This document shows, piece by piece, positions 10,254-19,564 of a stretch of 45,988 nucleotides of DNA (the first letter of the stretch is position 1; each line of letters starts with the position of its first letter). Below the pieces are notes generated by a model that saw nothing but the letters and a program-made list of their open reading frames with translations, searched no databases and had not been told where the DNA came from. The stretch spans positions 1 through 45,988 of the forward strand of contig JAQBHI010000090.1 in the NCBI GenBank assembly GCA_032127875.1, given 5' to 3'. The stretch comes from CADEEV01 sp032127875. Its GTDB lineage: Bacteria; Acidobacteriota; Vicinamibacteria; Fen-336. The position numbers and the translations under genes are program-made.

Positions 10254-10284
10254 ACTTGACAAAGAAGTACTGATTGAATAGATT
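10254..10284 (+). promoter_or_regulatory. Putative sufC operon promoter with candidate Rrf2-type operator
   Basis: TTGACA at 10256-10261 and TAGATT at 10279-10284 are 17 bases apart, a good sigma-70 match. The element ACTTGAC, six bases, GTAnnGATTnA at 10254-10277 matches the sufB upstream site. Transcription would begin at about 10291, three bases before the sufC ATG, and no Shine-Dalgarno is visible there, so the mRNA may be leaderless or nearly so. The minus-strand membrane-protein gene starts 27 bases to the left, so the two divergent promoters must overlap. Confidence 0.5.
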
Positions 10285-10293
10285 GAAGCACGT

Positions 10294-11055
<762 letters not shown>

Positions 11056-11061
11056 CCACGA

Positions 11062-12396
11062 ATGAGCCCGGTGGCCGAGGAAAAAGACGTCCTGCGCGCA
11101 GAGTTCGAGCGCTTCACCCAAGAGCTCGCCCGCGCCGACGCCCCCTGGCTGCGGGAGCTGCGCACGGCGGCTTTCACACGCTTCAGCGAGCGCGGCTTTC
11201 CCACCACTCGCGACGAGCAGTGGCGCGAGACGAACGTGGCCAAGCTTGCGCGCACGCTGTTCGTGCGGCCTGACGCCACGGCCGAGATCACACCAGAGGC
11301 CCTGCGGCGCCTGGGCGTCGTCGACCTCGGTGGGCCTGAGGTCGTCTTCGTGAACGGACGCTTCGCGGCCGAGTTGTCGAGAACCGGCGGCACTGCGGGC
11401 GTGACGGTTCGGCGGCTCCGCGACGTGCTCGAGAGCGAACCGGGAACGCTCGAAGCGCAGCTCGCGCGCCTCGCCAGCGACCAGCGCAACCCCTTCGTTG
11501 CGCTCAATACCGCCTTCTTCGAGGACGGCGTCGTGATCGAGATCGCGAGCGGGACGCAGGCGCCTCAACCGGTTCAGATCGCCTGGCTTTCGACGAGCCC
11601 GGGTTCCAAGCCCACGGTCTGCTACCCGCGGAGCTTGATCCTCGCACGGCGCGGCAGCCAGGCCACGCTCGTCGAGAGCTACGTCGGCCCCAGCGCAGCG
11701 GTGTACCTGACGAACGCAGTGAGTGAGGCGCTCCTCGAGGACGGCGCCCGGCTCACGCACATCAAGCTGCAGTGCGAAGGCCTTGCGGCTTTCCACGTGG
11801 CGACGCTCGCGGCGCAGCAAGGGCGCGACAGCGTCTTCACCTCCCACCATTTCGCGCTCGGCAGCGCGCTCGCCCGTACCGACATCGACCAACGCTTCGA
11901 CGGTGAAGGCGGTGAGTGTCAACTGCTGGGCCTGTTCGTGGGTCGCGGCGAGCAACTGCTCGACACGCACTCGCGCATCGACCATGCCAAGCCGCGCTGC
12001 CTCAGCCGGGAACTCTACAAGGGCATCGTCGACGGCCGCTCGCGCGGCGTCTTCAACGGTCTGGTCACGGTCCGGAAGGACGCGCAGAAGACCGACGCGC
12101 AGCAGTCGAACAAGAACCTGCTGCTCTCGCGCGAGGCGCTCGTCCACTCGACGCCGCAGCTCGAGATCCTGGCCGACGACGTGAAGTGCAAGCACGGCTC
12201 GACCACAGGGCAGCTCGATCCGGTGGCGCTGTTCTACTTGCGCTCGCGCGGCATCGGCGAGGCCCAGGCCAAGGGCCTGCTGACGTGGGCCTTCGCCAGC
12301 GAGCTGGTCGGGCGGGTGCCCGTGGCCGCGCTGCGCGCGGCCCTCGAGACACAGCTCAGCTCGCTCCTGCCGGGCGGGCCGCGGACGCAGGCCTGA
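11062..12396 (+). CDS. sufD: Fe-S cluster assembly protein SufD
   Basis: SufB-paralogous partner in the SufBC2D scaffold, needed for iron entry. The protein is 444 residues, typical length. The N-terminal helical part includes FPTTRDEQWRETNV, the beta-helix core spans roughly 110-380, and the C-terminal SufBD blocks read YKGIVDGRSRGVFNG, ADDVKCKHGSTTGQLD and FYLRSRGIGEAQAKGLL. The conserved Cys-Lys-His of CKHGST is present. The last base of its TGA is the first base of the sufS ATG (TGATG), indicating coupled translation. Confidence 0.97.
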   Translation: MSPVAEEKDVLRAEFERFTQELARADAPWLRELRTAAFTRFSERGFPTTRDEQWRETNVAKLARTLFVRPDATAEITPEALRRLGVVDLGGPEVVFVNGRFAAELSRTGGTAGVTVRRLRDVLESEPGTLEAQLARLASDQRNPFVALNTAFFEDGVVIEIASGTQAPQPVQIAWLSTSPGSKPTVCYPRSLILARRGSQATLVESYVGPSAAVYLTNAVSEALLEDGARLTHIKLQCEGLAAFHVATLAAQQGRDSVFTSHHFALGSALARTDIDQRFDGEGGECQLLGLFVGRGEQLLDTHSRIDHAKPRCLSRELYKGIVDGRSRGVFNGLVTVRKDAQKTDAQQSNKNLLLSREALVHSTPQLEILADDVKCKHGSTTGQLDPVALFYLRSRGIGEAQAKGLLTWAFASELVGRVPVAALRAALETQLSSLLPGGPRTQA

Positions 12397-13643
12397 TGAG
12401 CGCCACGACCGACACGCGCGCCGCCGGCTACGACGTGGCCAGGGTCCGCGCCGACTTCCCCATCCTGTCGCGCAGCGTCCACGACAAGCCGCTCGTCTAT
12501 CTCGACAACGCTGCCTCGTCGCAAAAGCCGCAGGCCGTGATCGAGGCCGAACGCCGCGTGTACGAGGAGTGCTACGCCAACGTGCACCGCGGCGTCCACG
12601 AGCTTTCGATGCGCACGACCGACGCGTACGAAGGCGCGCGCGCGACCGTCCAGCGCTTCCTCGGCGCCGCGTCGGTCAAGGAGATCGTCTTCACCCGGGG
12701 CACCACCGAGGCCATCAACCTGGTCGCTTCGAGCTACGGCCGGAAGCACCTCGGCTCCGGCGACGAGATCCTGATCACCGGCCTCGAGCACCACTCCAAC
12801 ATCGTGCCGTGGCAGCTCTTGTGCGAGGGGACCGGGGCCCGGCTGCGCGTGGTGCCGATCACCGACGCCGGCGAGGTTCCCCTGGACGCCATCGAGGCAG
12901 CTTTCTCGCCGCGCACCCGGCTCGTCTCCGTCGCCCACGTCTCGAATGCGCTGGGGACGCTTCTGCCCGTGAAGCGGATCGGCGAGCTGGCCCACGCGAG
13001 GGGCGTCCCGATCTTCGTCGATGCCGCGCAGTCGGTGCCACGCCTTGCGTTGAGCGTCCGCGACCTCGACTGCGATTTCCTCGGTTTCTCCGGGCACAAG
13101 GCCTACGGACCCACGGGCATCGGAGTGCTGTACGCGAAGGCCGAGCACCTCAAGGCCATGCCGCCGTACCAGGGCGGCGGCGACATGATCCTCTCGGTCA
13201 GCTTCGAAAAGACCACCTACAACGACATCCCCTACAAGTTCGAGGCGGGCACGCCCAACATCGCGGGGGCCATCGCGCTGGGTGCGGCCCTCGACTACCT
13301 GACCCATCTCGGCCTCGACCACATCGCCGCTCACGAGAACGCGCTGCTCGCCTACGGCACCAAACAGCTCAGGCAGCTGCCGGGCTTGACGCTCGTGGGC
13401 ACTGCTTCCGAGAAAGTCGGCGTGCTGTCGTTCGTCCTGGACGGGATCCACCCGCACGACATCGGCACGGTGCTCGACTACGAGGGCATCGCGATCCGCA
13501 CCGGCCATCACTGCGCGCAGCCGGTGATGGATCGTCTGGGCGTTTCCGCCACGGCACGCGCCTCGCTCGGCCTGTACAACACGCGCCCGGAGCTGGACGC
13601 ACTGGTCGCCGGGATCCACAAGGTCCAGGAGATGTTCAAGTGA
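12396..13643 (+). CDS. sufS: Cysteine desulfurase SufS (group II)
   Basis: PLP enzyme that removes sulfur from cysteine and delivers it as persulfide to SufU. The protein is 415 residues. Motifs are YLDNAASSQKP (35-45), TGLEHHSNIVPW (128-139), the PLP-binding FSGHKAYGPTGIG with Lys235, FEAGTPN, and the catalytic loop RTGHHCAQP with Cys373. The short catalytic loop and the neighbouring sufU fit a SufS/SufU pair rather than SufS/SufE. The ATG at 12396 overlaps the sufD stop by one base. The 85 bases after its stop hold an inverted-repeat element before sufU. Confidence 0.98.
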   Translation: MSATTDTRAAGYDVARVRADFPILSRSVHDKPLVYLDNAASSQKPQAVIEAERRVYEECYANVHRGVHELSMRTTDAYEGARATVQRFLGAASVKEIVFTRGTTEAINLVASSYGRKHLGSGDEILITGLEHHSNIVPWQLLCEGTGARLRVVPITDAGEVPLDAIEAAFSPRTRLVSVAHVSNALGTLLPVKRIGELAHARGVPIFVDAAQSVPRLALSVRDLDCDFLGFSGHKAYGPTGIGVLYAKAEHLKAMPPYQGGGDMILSVSFEKTTYNDIPYKFEAGTPNIAGAIALGAALDYLTHLGLDHIAAHENALLAYGTKQLRQLPGLTLVGTASEKVGVLSFVLDGIHPHDIGTVLDYEGIAIRTGHHCAQPVMDRLGVSATARASLGLYNTRPELDALVAGIHKVQEMFK

Positions 13644-13649
13644 GCACAG

Positions 13650-13725
13650 ACGGCGCGACGAGCCGGATTCACTCCGGCGAAGTCGCGCGGGGAGTCTGGG
13701 GGGCGCGCCGGAGCGCCCCCCAGTT
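13650..13725 (-). repeat. Intergenic repeat copy 1 with perfect 11-bp hairpin, inside suf operon
   Basis: Read on the minus strand, this stretch begins with a perfect hairpin (CTGGGGGGCGC, 6-base loop, GCGCCCCCCAG; 13696-13723), then a CCCC stretch, then the core GCCGGAGTGAATCCGGC near 13660-13679. Copies at 15221-15312 and 22987-23076 share the G-run/C-run layout and a close version of the core. Here it lies inverted within the operon, with the hairpin ending only five bases before the sufU ATG, where it would occlude the ribosome-binding region if formed in mRNA. Confidence 0.55.
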
Positions 13726-13728
13726 CGA

Positions 13729-14181
13729 ATGAACGAGCTGCGCGAGCTGTACCAGGAGGTGATCCTGGATCACAGCAAGCGGCCGAGAAACCTGCGGGAG
13801 ATCGCGGGCGGCAGCAAGGCCGACGGCGTCAACCCGCTGTGCGGCGACAAGGCCACCATCTATCTCGCGATGGATGGTGATGTCGTGACGGACGCGAGTT
13901 TCGTGGGCAAGGGTTGTTCGATCTCGACGGCCTCCGCATCCATGATGACGGAGACGCTGAAGGGCAAAACCCGGACCGAGGTCGAGGCGCTCTTCGAGCG
14001 CTTCCACGCCCTGATCACTGGCGATCCCTCGAAGCCGGGCACGGGCGGCGCAGACATGGGCAAGCTCGCGGTGTTCTCGGGCGTCTGCGAGTTCCCCGTG
14101 CGCGTCAAGTGCGCTTCGCTGCCGTGGCATACGATGAAGGCCGCGCTCGCGGGCGCCGGCGAACAAGTGTCGACGGAGTGA
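13729..14181 (+). CDS. sufU: SufU-type Fe-S assembly sulfurtransferase/scaffold
   Basis: A 150-residue IscU-fold protein. Cys38 and Asp40 in NPLCGDK, Cys63 in GKGCSIS and Cys128 in RVKCASLPW are the zinc/sulfur-handling ligands. The insert between the second and third Cys (GDPSKPGTGG, 98-107) marks the SufU rather than the IscU subfamily. SufU accepts persulfide from SufS by ligand swapping. Its partner sufS lies 85 bases upstream across a hairpin repeat, and sufT starts four bases after its stop. No Shine-Dalgarno is evident, because the hairpin occupies the upstream region. Confidence 0.95.
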   Translation: MNELRELYQEVILDHSKRPRNLREIAGGSKADGVNPLCGDKATIYLAMDGDVVTDASFVGKGCSISTASASMMTETLKGKTRTEVEALFERFHALITGDPSKPGTGGADMGKLAVFSGVCEFPVRVKCASLPWHTMKAALAGAGEQVSTE

Positions 14182-14185
14182 AGCC

Positions 14186-14728
14186 ATGAAGGGCGAATCC
14201 AGGACGGTCTCGCGCGATCTCGAGGTGGCCGCGATTCCCAACGGCGAGAAGATCCCGCTCAAGGCGGGATCCACGGTATTCCTCACGCAGTCCCTCGGCG
14301 GCTCGTTCACCGTCATGACGGACATGGGCTACATGGTCCGCGTCGAGGGCAAGGACGCCGACGCCATCGGCGAGCAACTGGTGGCCGCGGCAGCGCCGGA
14401 GGATATCGCGGGCAGGAGCGTGCAGGAACTGGCCTGGGATCAACTGAAGACCTGCTTCGACCCCGAGATCCCGGTGAACATCGTGGACCTGGGCCTGGTG
14501 TACCAGTGCGACGTGGCCGAGATCCCGGAGGGCGGCAGCAAGGTGGCCGTGCGCTTCACGCTCACCGCGCCAGGCTGCGGCATGGGCGACTACCTGCGCG
14601 AAGACGTGAAGTCGAAGCTGCTCACCATCCCGGGCGTCAAGGAAGTGGATGCACAGGTCGTCTTCGAGCCGCAGTGGAACCAGGCCATGATGTCCGATGC
14701 TGCGCGCTTGCAGCTCGGGATGATGTGA
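14186..14728 (+). CDS. sufT: SufT-type Fe-S maturation protein (DUF59/MIP18 domain)
   Basis: A 180-residue SufT. The N-terminal extension (1-80) includes QSLGGSFTVMTDMGYMVRV. The MIP18/DUF59 domain from about 83 onward has LKTCFDPEIPVNIVDLGLVY, FTLTAPGCGMG with the family Cys, and the terminal block DAQVVFEPQWNQAMMSDAAR. In characterised bacteria SufT helps mature Fe-S proteins under high demand. Four bases separate it from sufU and eight from the Rrf2 gene, so it belongs to the same transcript. Confidence 0.95.
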   Translation: MKGESRTVSRDLEVAAIPNGEKIPLKAGSTVFLTQSLGGSFTVMTDMGYMVRVEGKDADAIGEQLVAAAAPEDIAGRSVQELAWDQLKTCFDPEIPVNIVDLGLVYQCDVAEIPEGGSKVAVRFTLTAPGCGMGDYLREDVKSKLLTIPGVKEVDAQVVFEPQWNQAMMSDAARLQLGMM

Positions 14729-14736
14729 GGCGCTAG

Positions 14737-15213
14737 ATGAAGCTCAGCAGCCAGGAGGAATTCGGCCTTCGCTGCCTGGTCCAATTGGGCCGCGAAGCGG
14801 GCGCGAGCCTGACGATCGGAGAGCTGGCCCAGCGCGAAGGCATCTCGGTTCCGAACGTTGCAAAGATCATGCGCGGGCTGCGCAAGGGCGGGCTCGTCAA
14901 GAGCACCCGAGGCCAGTCCGGAGGCTACACGCTGGCGCGCGCGCCGCAGGCCATCTCGATCGGCGAGGTGCTGGCGACACTCGGCGGCCGGATCTTCGAC
15001 GCGCAGTTCTGCGAACGGCACGCCGGCCTCGAGTCGCTGTGCATGAACCTCGGCGACTGTTCGATCCGGCCCGTGCTGCGCCAGCTCCAGGACGTGATCG
15101 ACCAGGTGCTGGGCCGCCTCACGCTGCACAGCCTGCTCGGCAGTGAGGGCCAGGTCCCGATCCCGACCGCCAGCCCGAAGGCCGTCGCCCTGCCAGTCGC
15201 CGTCCGCAGCTAG
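14737..15213 (+). CDS. Rrf2-family transcriptional regulator with three conserved cysteines, likely suf regulator
   Basis: A 158-residue winged-helix regulator. The N-terminus is MKLSSQEEFGLRCLVQL. The recognition region is ISVPNVAKIMRGLRKGGLVKS, followed by RGQSGGYTLAR. Cluster-ligand candidates are Cys92, Cys102 and Cys108, spaced C-X9-C-X5-C, whereas IscR has C-X5-C-X5-C. It may sense an Fe-S cluster and control the suf genes. It is the last gene of the suf run rather than the first, as is more usual for iscR/sufR. The C-terminal 25 residues are low-complexity. A repeat element (copy 2) follows before the convergent RND gene. Confidence 0.92.
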   Translation: MKLSSQEEFGLRCLVQLGREAGASLTIGELAQREGISVPNVAKIMRGLRKGGLVKSTRGQSGGYTLARAPQAISIGEVLATLGGRIFDAQFCERHAGLESLCMNLGDCSIRPVLRQLQDVIDQVLGRLTLHSLLGSEGQVPIPTASPKAVALPVAVRS

Positions 15214-15220
15214 CCCAGGA

Positions 15221-15312
15221 GCTCGGGGGGGTAAGAAGCCAGCCACCCCCGCGCGCTTCGCGCTGCCACCCCCCACGTCGCTCGCACCCGAGTGAATTGG
15301 GCGCTCGCTGCT
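15221..15312 (+). repeat. Intergenic repeat copy 2, between convergent rrf2 and RND genes
   Basis: The element starts with a seven-G run followed by TA and GAAGCC, continues with CACCCCCGCGC, a GCGCG/CGCGC mini-hairpin with a CTT loop, and a second C-run, and ends with GCACCCGAGTGAATTGGGCG and CTCGCTG. Copy 3 (22987-23076) follows the same order with the same orientation relative to its upstream gene. It fills the gap between two convergent genes, so a role as bidirectional terminator is possible. Confidence 0.55.
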
Positions 15313-15320
15313 CCCCGGCC

Positions 15321-18300
15321 TCAATCGTGCGCGGGTGCGGTCCCCGGGATTGCCCCGACTTCGGTCTTGCGCTCGCGCCGGAAGCGGAACAGCGCGCGCA
15401 CCGATTCCGGGCGCAGGCCGTCGAGGTAGCTGTACACGACCGGCACGACGATCAGTGTGAGCAGCGTCGAGGTGATCAGGCCGCCGATGACCGCTCGGGC
15501 CATTGGCGCCCGCATCTCGGCCCCGGCGCCGATCGCGAGGGCGAGCGGCAGCATGCCGAAAATCATCGCCAGCGTCGTCATCACGATCGGGCGCAGCCGG
15601 GTCGAGCCGGCCTTGATCAGCGCTTCGTTCCGCGACATCCCTGCCGCCTTGGCCTGGTTCGTGAAATCGACGAGCAGGATGGCATTCTTGGTGACGAGGC
15701 CCATCAGCATGATCAGGCCGATCATGCTCATGATGTTGAGCGTCTCGCTCGTGAGCAGCAGCGCCAGGGCCACGCCGAACAGCGAAAGCGGCAGCGACAG
15801 CATGATCGAGAAGGGCTGCGTGAACGATCCGAACTGCGAGGCGAGGATCAGGTAGATGAAGACCACGGCCAGGAACAACGCCTGGAACATGTTGGCGAAC
15901 ATCTCTTTCAGTTCCTCGGCGTCCCCGCCATGGACGATGTCGTAGCCGGCGGGTAGCGCGATGCTGGCGGCCGCCGCCTCGATGTCGGCCGTGATGTCCC
16001 CCAGCGCACGGCCGTCAGGATTGCCCGACACGCGCACCTCGCGCTGCAGGTCCTTGCGGCGGATCGTGGACGGGCCGCGCCCCGGGTCCGCGGTCGCCAC
16101 CTCGCTCAAGCGCACCAGCAGCTTGTCGTGATTGTCGTCCTCGCGCTCGCTGGGCACGCTCAGCTTGAGGAGATCGGCGGCGTAGCGCCTTTGATCGGCC
16201 CGGAGTCGGACGCGCACGTCGTGACTGTCTCCCGCCGCGTCCTCGATCACCGAGGCCACGTCCCCCGTGATGGCGGCGCGTAACGTCGTGCCGATCGCAC
16301 CTGCCTTCAGTTCCAGGTCGCTGGCCCGGGCGCGATCGAGGAATACCTGGAGCTCGGGCTTGGATTTCTCCAGGCTCGTCTCCAGGTCGGCGATACCCGG
16401 GATCCTGGCCATCGCCTGCATCAGCTCGCGTGAGATCCGGTCCAGCTCGTTCACCTCGGTTCCGCGCACGCTGATCTGGATCGGCTTCTGCCCGAACGGC
16501 CCGGCCTCGAACAGCCCGTAGGTAAGCCCGGGCACGTCGGTGATGACGCTGCGAGCTTCGCGCAGCACCTGGCTGAAGCTCTTGCCGCGCGCGGTCTTCA
16601 GCTTCACGTAACTGACGCCTTCGGTGACCGGGCGGTAGGTCGAACCCGACTCCCCGATCGTCGTATACGTGTACTCGACATCCGGCAGGCTCTTGAGACG
16701 CCGCACCATTTGCCGGGCGCGCTCGCCGGTCTCGCGCAGCGTCGCGCCGGGCGTCGCCTTGATCGCGATCTGGTACTCGCCGCGGTTGAAGTCGGGCATG
16801 AAGTCGCCGCCCAGCACGGCCAGGATCGGAAAGCTGCCCAGGAACGCGATCAGGGCCAGCGCCAGCACGGCGAGCCGATGCTCGAGCGACCATGCCAGCA
16901 GGCGCTCGTAGCGGCCGTGCAGCTCGTCGAACCAGCGGTTGAAGCCTTGCAGGGCGTGGTGAATCCAGTTGCCCGCGCGCGCTTCGTCGATATCCGGGTC
17001 CACCCAGCGCGACGACAGCATCGGGTCCAGGGTGAAGCTCACGAACAGCGACACCAGCACCGCCGCCGCGACGGTGATGCCGAACTCGTAGAAGAAGCGT
17101 CCCACCAGCCCGCCCATGAAGGCCACGGGTATGAACACCGCCACGATCGTGAAGGTGGTGGCCATGACCGCCAGGCCGATCTCTGCGGTGCCGTCGCGGG
17201 CGGCCTCGAAGTGGCCCTTGCCGCGCTGCAGGTGCCGGACGATGTTTTCGCGCACGACGATCGCGTCGTCGATCAGCATCCCGATCGCGAGCGAGAGGCC
17301 CATCAGCGTCATCATGTTCAGCGTGAAGCCAAAGACCCGCATCACGGTGAAGGACGCGATCACCGAGATCGGCAGCGTGAGGCCCGTGATGACCGTGGAG
17401 CGCCAGGAGTTCAGGAACAGGAACACGATCAGAACGGTCAGTAGACCGCCCACGAGCATGGTCGAGTTCACGTCGTGGAGGGAGTCGCGGATGAAGGTGG
17501 AGTCGTCGCGGACGATCTGGAGCGAGACGCCAGGCGGCAGCTCCGTGGCGGTCCTTTCGAGCATCGCGCGCACGCCGTCCGCCACCGCCACGGTGTTGGC
17601 CCCGGACTGCTTCAGGATGTCGAGGGCGAGTGCCGGCCGCTCGTCGAAGAAAGCCAGGTTCTTCGGCTGCTCGACGCCGTCCACCACCCGCGCCAGGTCC
17701 CGGATGTAGATCGTGGTGTCGCCCGCGCGCTTCACCGGAATGCGCTCGATGTCCTGGGCGTTCTTGCCGCGCGCCGCCACCCGGACCAGGGCCTCCGTCG
17801 TTCCGCGATCGGCCGAGCCCGCCGGGAAGTCGATGTTCTCGAGGCGCAGCGCGTCCACCACCTGTGCCAGCGAAAGCTGGTAGGCCTCCAGCCGCACGCG
17901 ATCGACGACGACCTGGATCTCGCGCTTCGAGTCGCCCACCAGGTTCACGGCCCCGACACCGGCGACGTTCTCGAAGCGCCGCTTGATCAGCTTGTCCGCG
18001 AGGCTGGTCGCCGCCTGGGGTGTCAAGCCCGGGGCGTTCACGGCGATCGAAATGATCGGCAGCGCGTTCGGGTCGAGGCGCTGGACGATCGGCTCTTCGA
18101 TCTCGCGGGGCAACTCGCCACGGATCGCCGCCACCTTGCCGCGGATGTCCTGGGAGGCGACCTGCGTGCCGACCTCGAGGCGGAAGATGATGAGGATGTT
18201 CGACAGGCCCTCCTGCGACGTCGACTCGACGTGCTTGATGCCCTCGACGGTGTTGATCGCCTCCTCGATCTTTTTCGTGACCTCGCGTTCCACCGTCTCC

Positions 18301-18467
18301 GGGGAGGCGCCAGGGTACTGGGTCGTGACGGTGACGATCGGAAACTCGACATCTGGAAACTGGTCGACGTTGAGCTGCCGGTAGGAGGTGAGGCCGAGCA
18401 CCGCCAGGGCCACCATCATCATGGTGGCGAAGACGGGCTGCTTGATCGACAGGTCGGAAAGGAACAT
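15321..18467 (-). CDS. RND efflux pump, inner-membrane HAE1/AcrB-type permease
   Basis: A 1048-residue proton-driven resistance-nodulation-division transporter, typical length. The N-terminal MFLSDLSIKQPVFATMM leads into TM1. The porter-domain start reads FPDVEFPIVTVTTQYPGASPE, the TM4 proton-relay motif is GMLIDDAIVVREN, and the repeated second half ends with IGLIMLMGLVTKNAILLVDF. Twelve hydrophobic segments are expected. It probably exports drugs, lipids or other amphiphiles. The substrate is unknown. It is the last gene of the operon tetR, tolC-like, adaptor, RND, starting three bases after the adaptor stop. Confidence 0.97.
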   Translation of the reverse strand: MFLSDLSIKQPVFATMMMVALAVLGLTSYRQLNVDQFPDVEFPIVTVTTQYPGASPETVEREVTKKIEEAINTVEGIKHVESTSQEGLSNILIIFRLEVGTQVASQDIRGKVAAIRGELPREIEEPIVQRLDPNALPIISIAVNAPGLTPQAATSLADKLIKRRFENVAGVGAVNLVGDSKREIQVVVDRVRLEAYQLSLAQVVDALRLENIDFPAGSADRGTTEALVRVAARGKNAQDIERIPVKRAGDTTIYIRDLARVVDGVEQPKNLAFFDERPALALDILKQSGANTVAVADGVRAMLERTATELPPGVSLQIVRDDSTFIRDSLHDVNSTMLVGGLLTVLIVFLFLNSWRSTVITGLTLPISVIASFTVMRVFGFTLNMMTLMGLSLAIGMLIDDAIVVRENIVRHLQRGKGHFEAARDGTAEIGLAVMATTFTIVAVFIPVAFMGGLVGRFFYEFGITVAAAVLVSLFVSFTLDPMLSSRWVDPDIDEARAGNWIHHALQGFNRWFDELHGRYERLLAWSLEHRLAVLALALIAFLGSFPILAVLGGDFMPDFNRGEYQIAIKATPGATLRETGERARQMVRRLKSLPDVEYTYTTIGESGSTYRPVTEGVSYVKLKTARGKSFSQVLREARSVITDVPGLTYGLFEAGPFGQKPIQISVRGTEVNELDRISRELMQAMARIPGIADLETSLEKSKPELQVFLDRARASDLELKAGAIGTTLRAAITGDVASVIEDAAGDSHDVRVRLRADQRRYAADLLKLSVPSEREDDNHDKLLVRLSEVATADPGRGPSTIRRKDLQREVRVSGNPDGRALGDITADIEAAAASIALPAGYDIVHGGDAEELKEMFANMFQALFLAVVFIYLILASQFGSFTQPFSIMLSLPLSLFGVALALLLTSETLNIMSMIGLIMLMGLVTKNAILLVDFTNQAKAAGMSRNEALIKAGSTRLRPIVMTTLAMIFGMLPLALAIGAGAEMRAPMARAVIGGLITSTLLTLIVVPVVYSYLDGLRPESVRALFRFRRERKTEVGAIPGTAPAHD

Positions 18468-18470
18468 CGA

Positions 18471-19562
18471 CTACTTCCCCGCGTCCTGGATCTCGACCGG
18501 AGCGCCTGAGGACAACGCCGCAGGCGGATCGAGAACGACTCGCTCCCCGGCCCGGAGGCCCGTCGTGACCTGGATGGCCGTGGCGCTCTCGACGCCGAGC
18601 GCGACCGCGCGACGCTCGGCCTTGCCCGCCCCGACTACGAAAACCTGCGCCTCGTCAGGTGTCCCACCGTCGCGCACGAGCGCAGCCGGTGGCACGACGA
18701 GCGCCCCCGCGACGCGCCCGGCGCGAACCTCGGCGCGGCCGAACAGGCCGCCGACCAACCCCTTCTGCCCTGGCACTTCGATCACCACCTCGAACGAGCG
18801 CGTGCGCTCTTCGATGAGGGGCGTGATACGCGACAGCTTGCCGTGCATCCTCAGCTCGGGCAGGGCGTCGACGCTCACCTCGGCGGGCGCGCCCAGCTTC
18901 GCGCGCGCGTAGTCGTTCGAAGGCACGGAGGCACGGAACTCCAGCACGGCGTCGTCGACCACGGTGAAGATGGCAACGCCTTGCGCGAGCATCGCGCCCG
19001 GGTCAGCGTGGCGCTTGCCGACGCGGCCCGCGAAAGGCGCCTTCACGCTGCAGCGCGCCTGCTGTTCGGCGGCGATCGCGGCCTCGGCGCGCGCCTGGCC
19101 GAGGCTGGCCTCGGCCAGTTGCAGATTCACCTGGGCCGCGAGCTGGTCCTTGTCGGTGATTCCGCCGGTCTTGCGCAGGTTGTCGGAGCGCTCCTTTTCC
19201 ACGAGCGCGTGCGCCCGGCTGGCCTCGGCCACGGCCAGGGCCGCCTTCGCGCGGTCGTGGGACAGGCGATAGTCGGTGTCGTCGAGAATCGCCAGCGTCT
19301 CGCCCGCCGCCACGCGCGAACCCTCGTCGCGGAGTACTCGCAGCAGGCGGGCCCTGACCTCGGCCACGACCTCGACCTGGGCCCTTGGCCGCAGCGTTCC
19401 GTTCAGCACCAGGATGTCGTCCAGGTCGCGAGCCTCGACCACGGCAGTGCGAACCGGAACGCCGCGCGGCCTCGCGGTGGACGTCTCGGCCCGGCTGCCG
19501 CAGGCGCCGAGCGAAAGCGCCGCCACAACCATGGGAAGGGCGAGCAAGCGGGGGGGCGTCAT
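18471..19562 (-). CDS. RND periplasmic adaptor (membrane fusion protein), lipoprotein
   Basis: A 363-residue adaptor that links the RND permease to the outer-membrane channel. The signal peptide ends in a lipobox LGAC (Cys about 21), so the protein is probably lipid-anchored. The HlyD/biotinyl-lipoyl halves lie around RARLLRVLRDEGSRVAAGETLA and APFAGRVGKRHADPGAM, with the alpha-helical hairpin between them (about 100-170), and beta-barrel and membrane-proximal domains after. The ATG at 19562 is used. A GTG directly before it overlaps the upstream TAG and could also serve. Confidence 0.95.
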   Translation of the reverse strand: MTPPRLLALPMVVAALSLGACGSRAETSTARPRGVPVRTAVVEARDLDDILVLNGTLRPRAQVEVVAEVRARLLRVLRDEGSRVAAGETLAILDDTDYRLSHDRAKAALAVAEASRAHALVEKERSDNLRKTGGITDKDQLAAQVNLQLAEASLGQARAEAAIAAEQQARCSVKAPFAGRVGKRHADPGAMLAQGVAIFTVVDDAVLEFRASVPSNDYARAKLGAPAEVSVDALPELRMHGKLSRITPLIEERTRSFEVVIEVPGQKGLVGGLFGRAEVRAGRVAGALVVPPAALVRDGGTPDEAQVFVVGAGKAERRAVALGVESATAIQVTTGLRAGERVVLDPPAALSSGAPVEIQDAGK

Positions 19563-19564
19563 CA

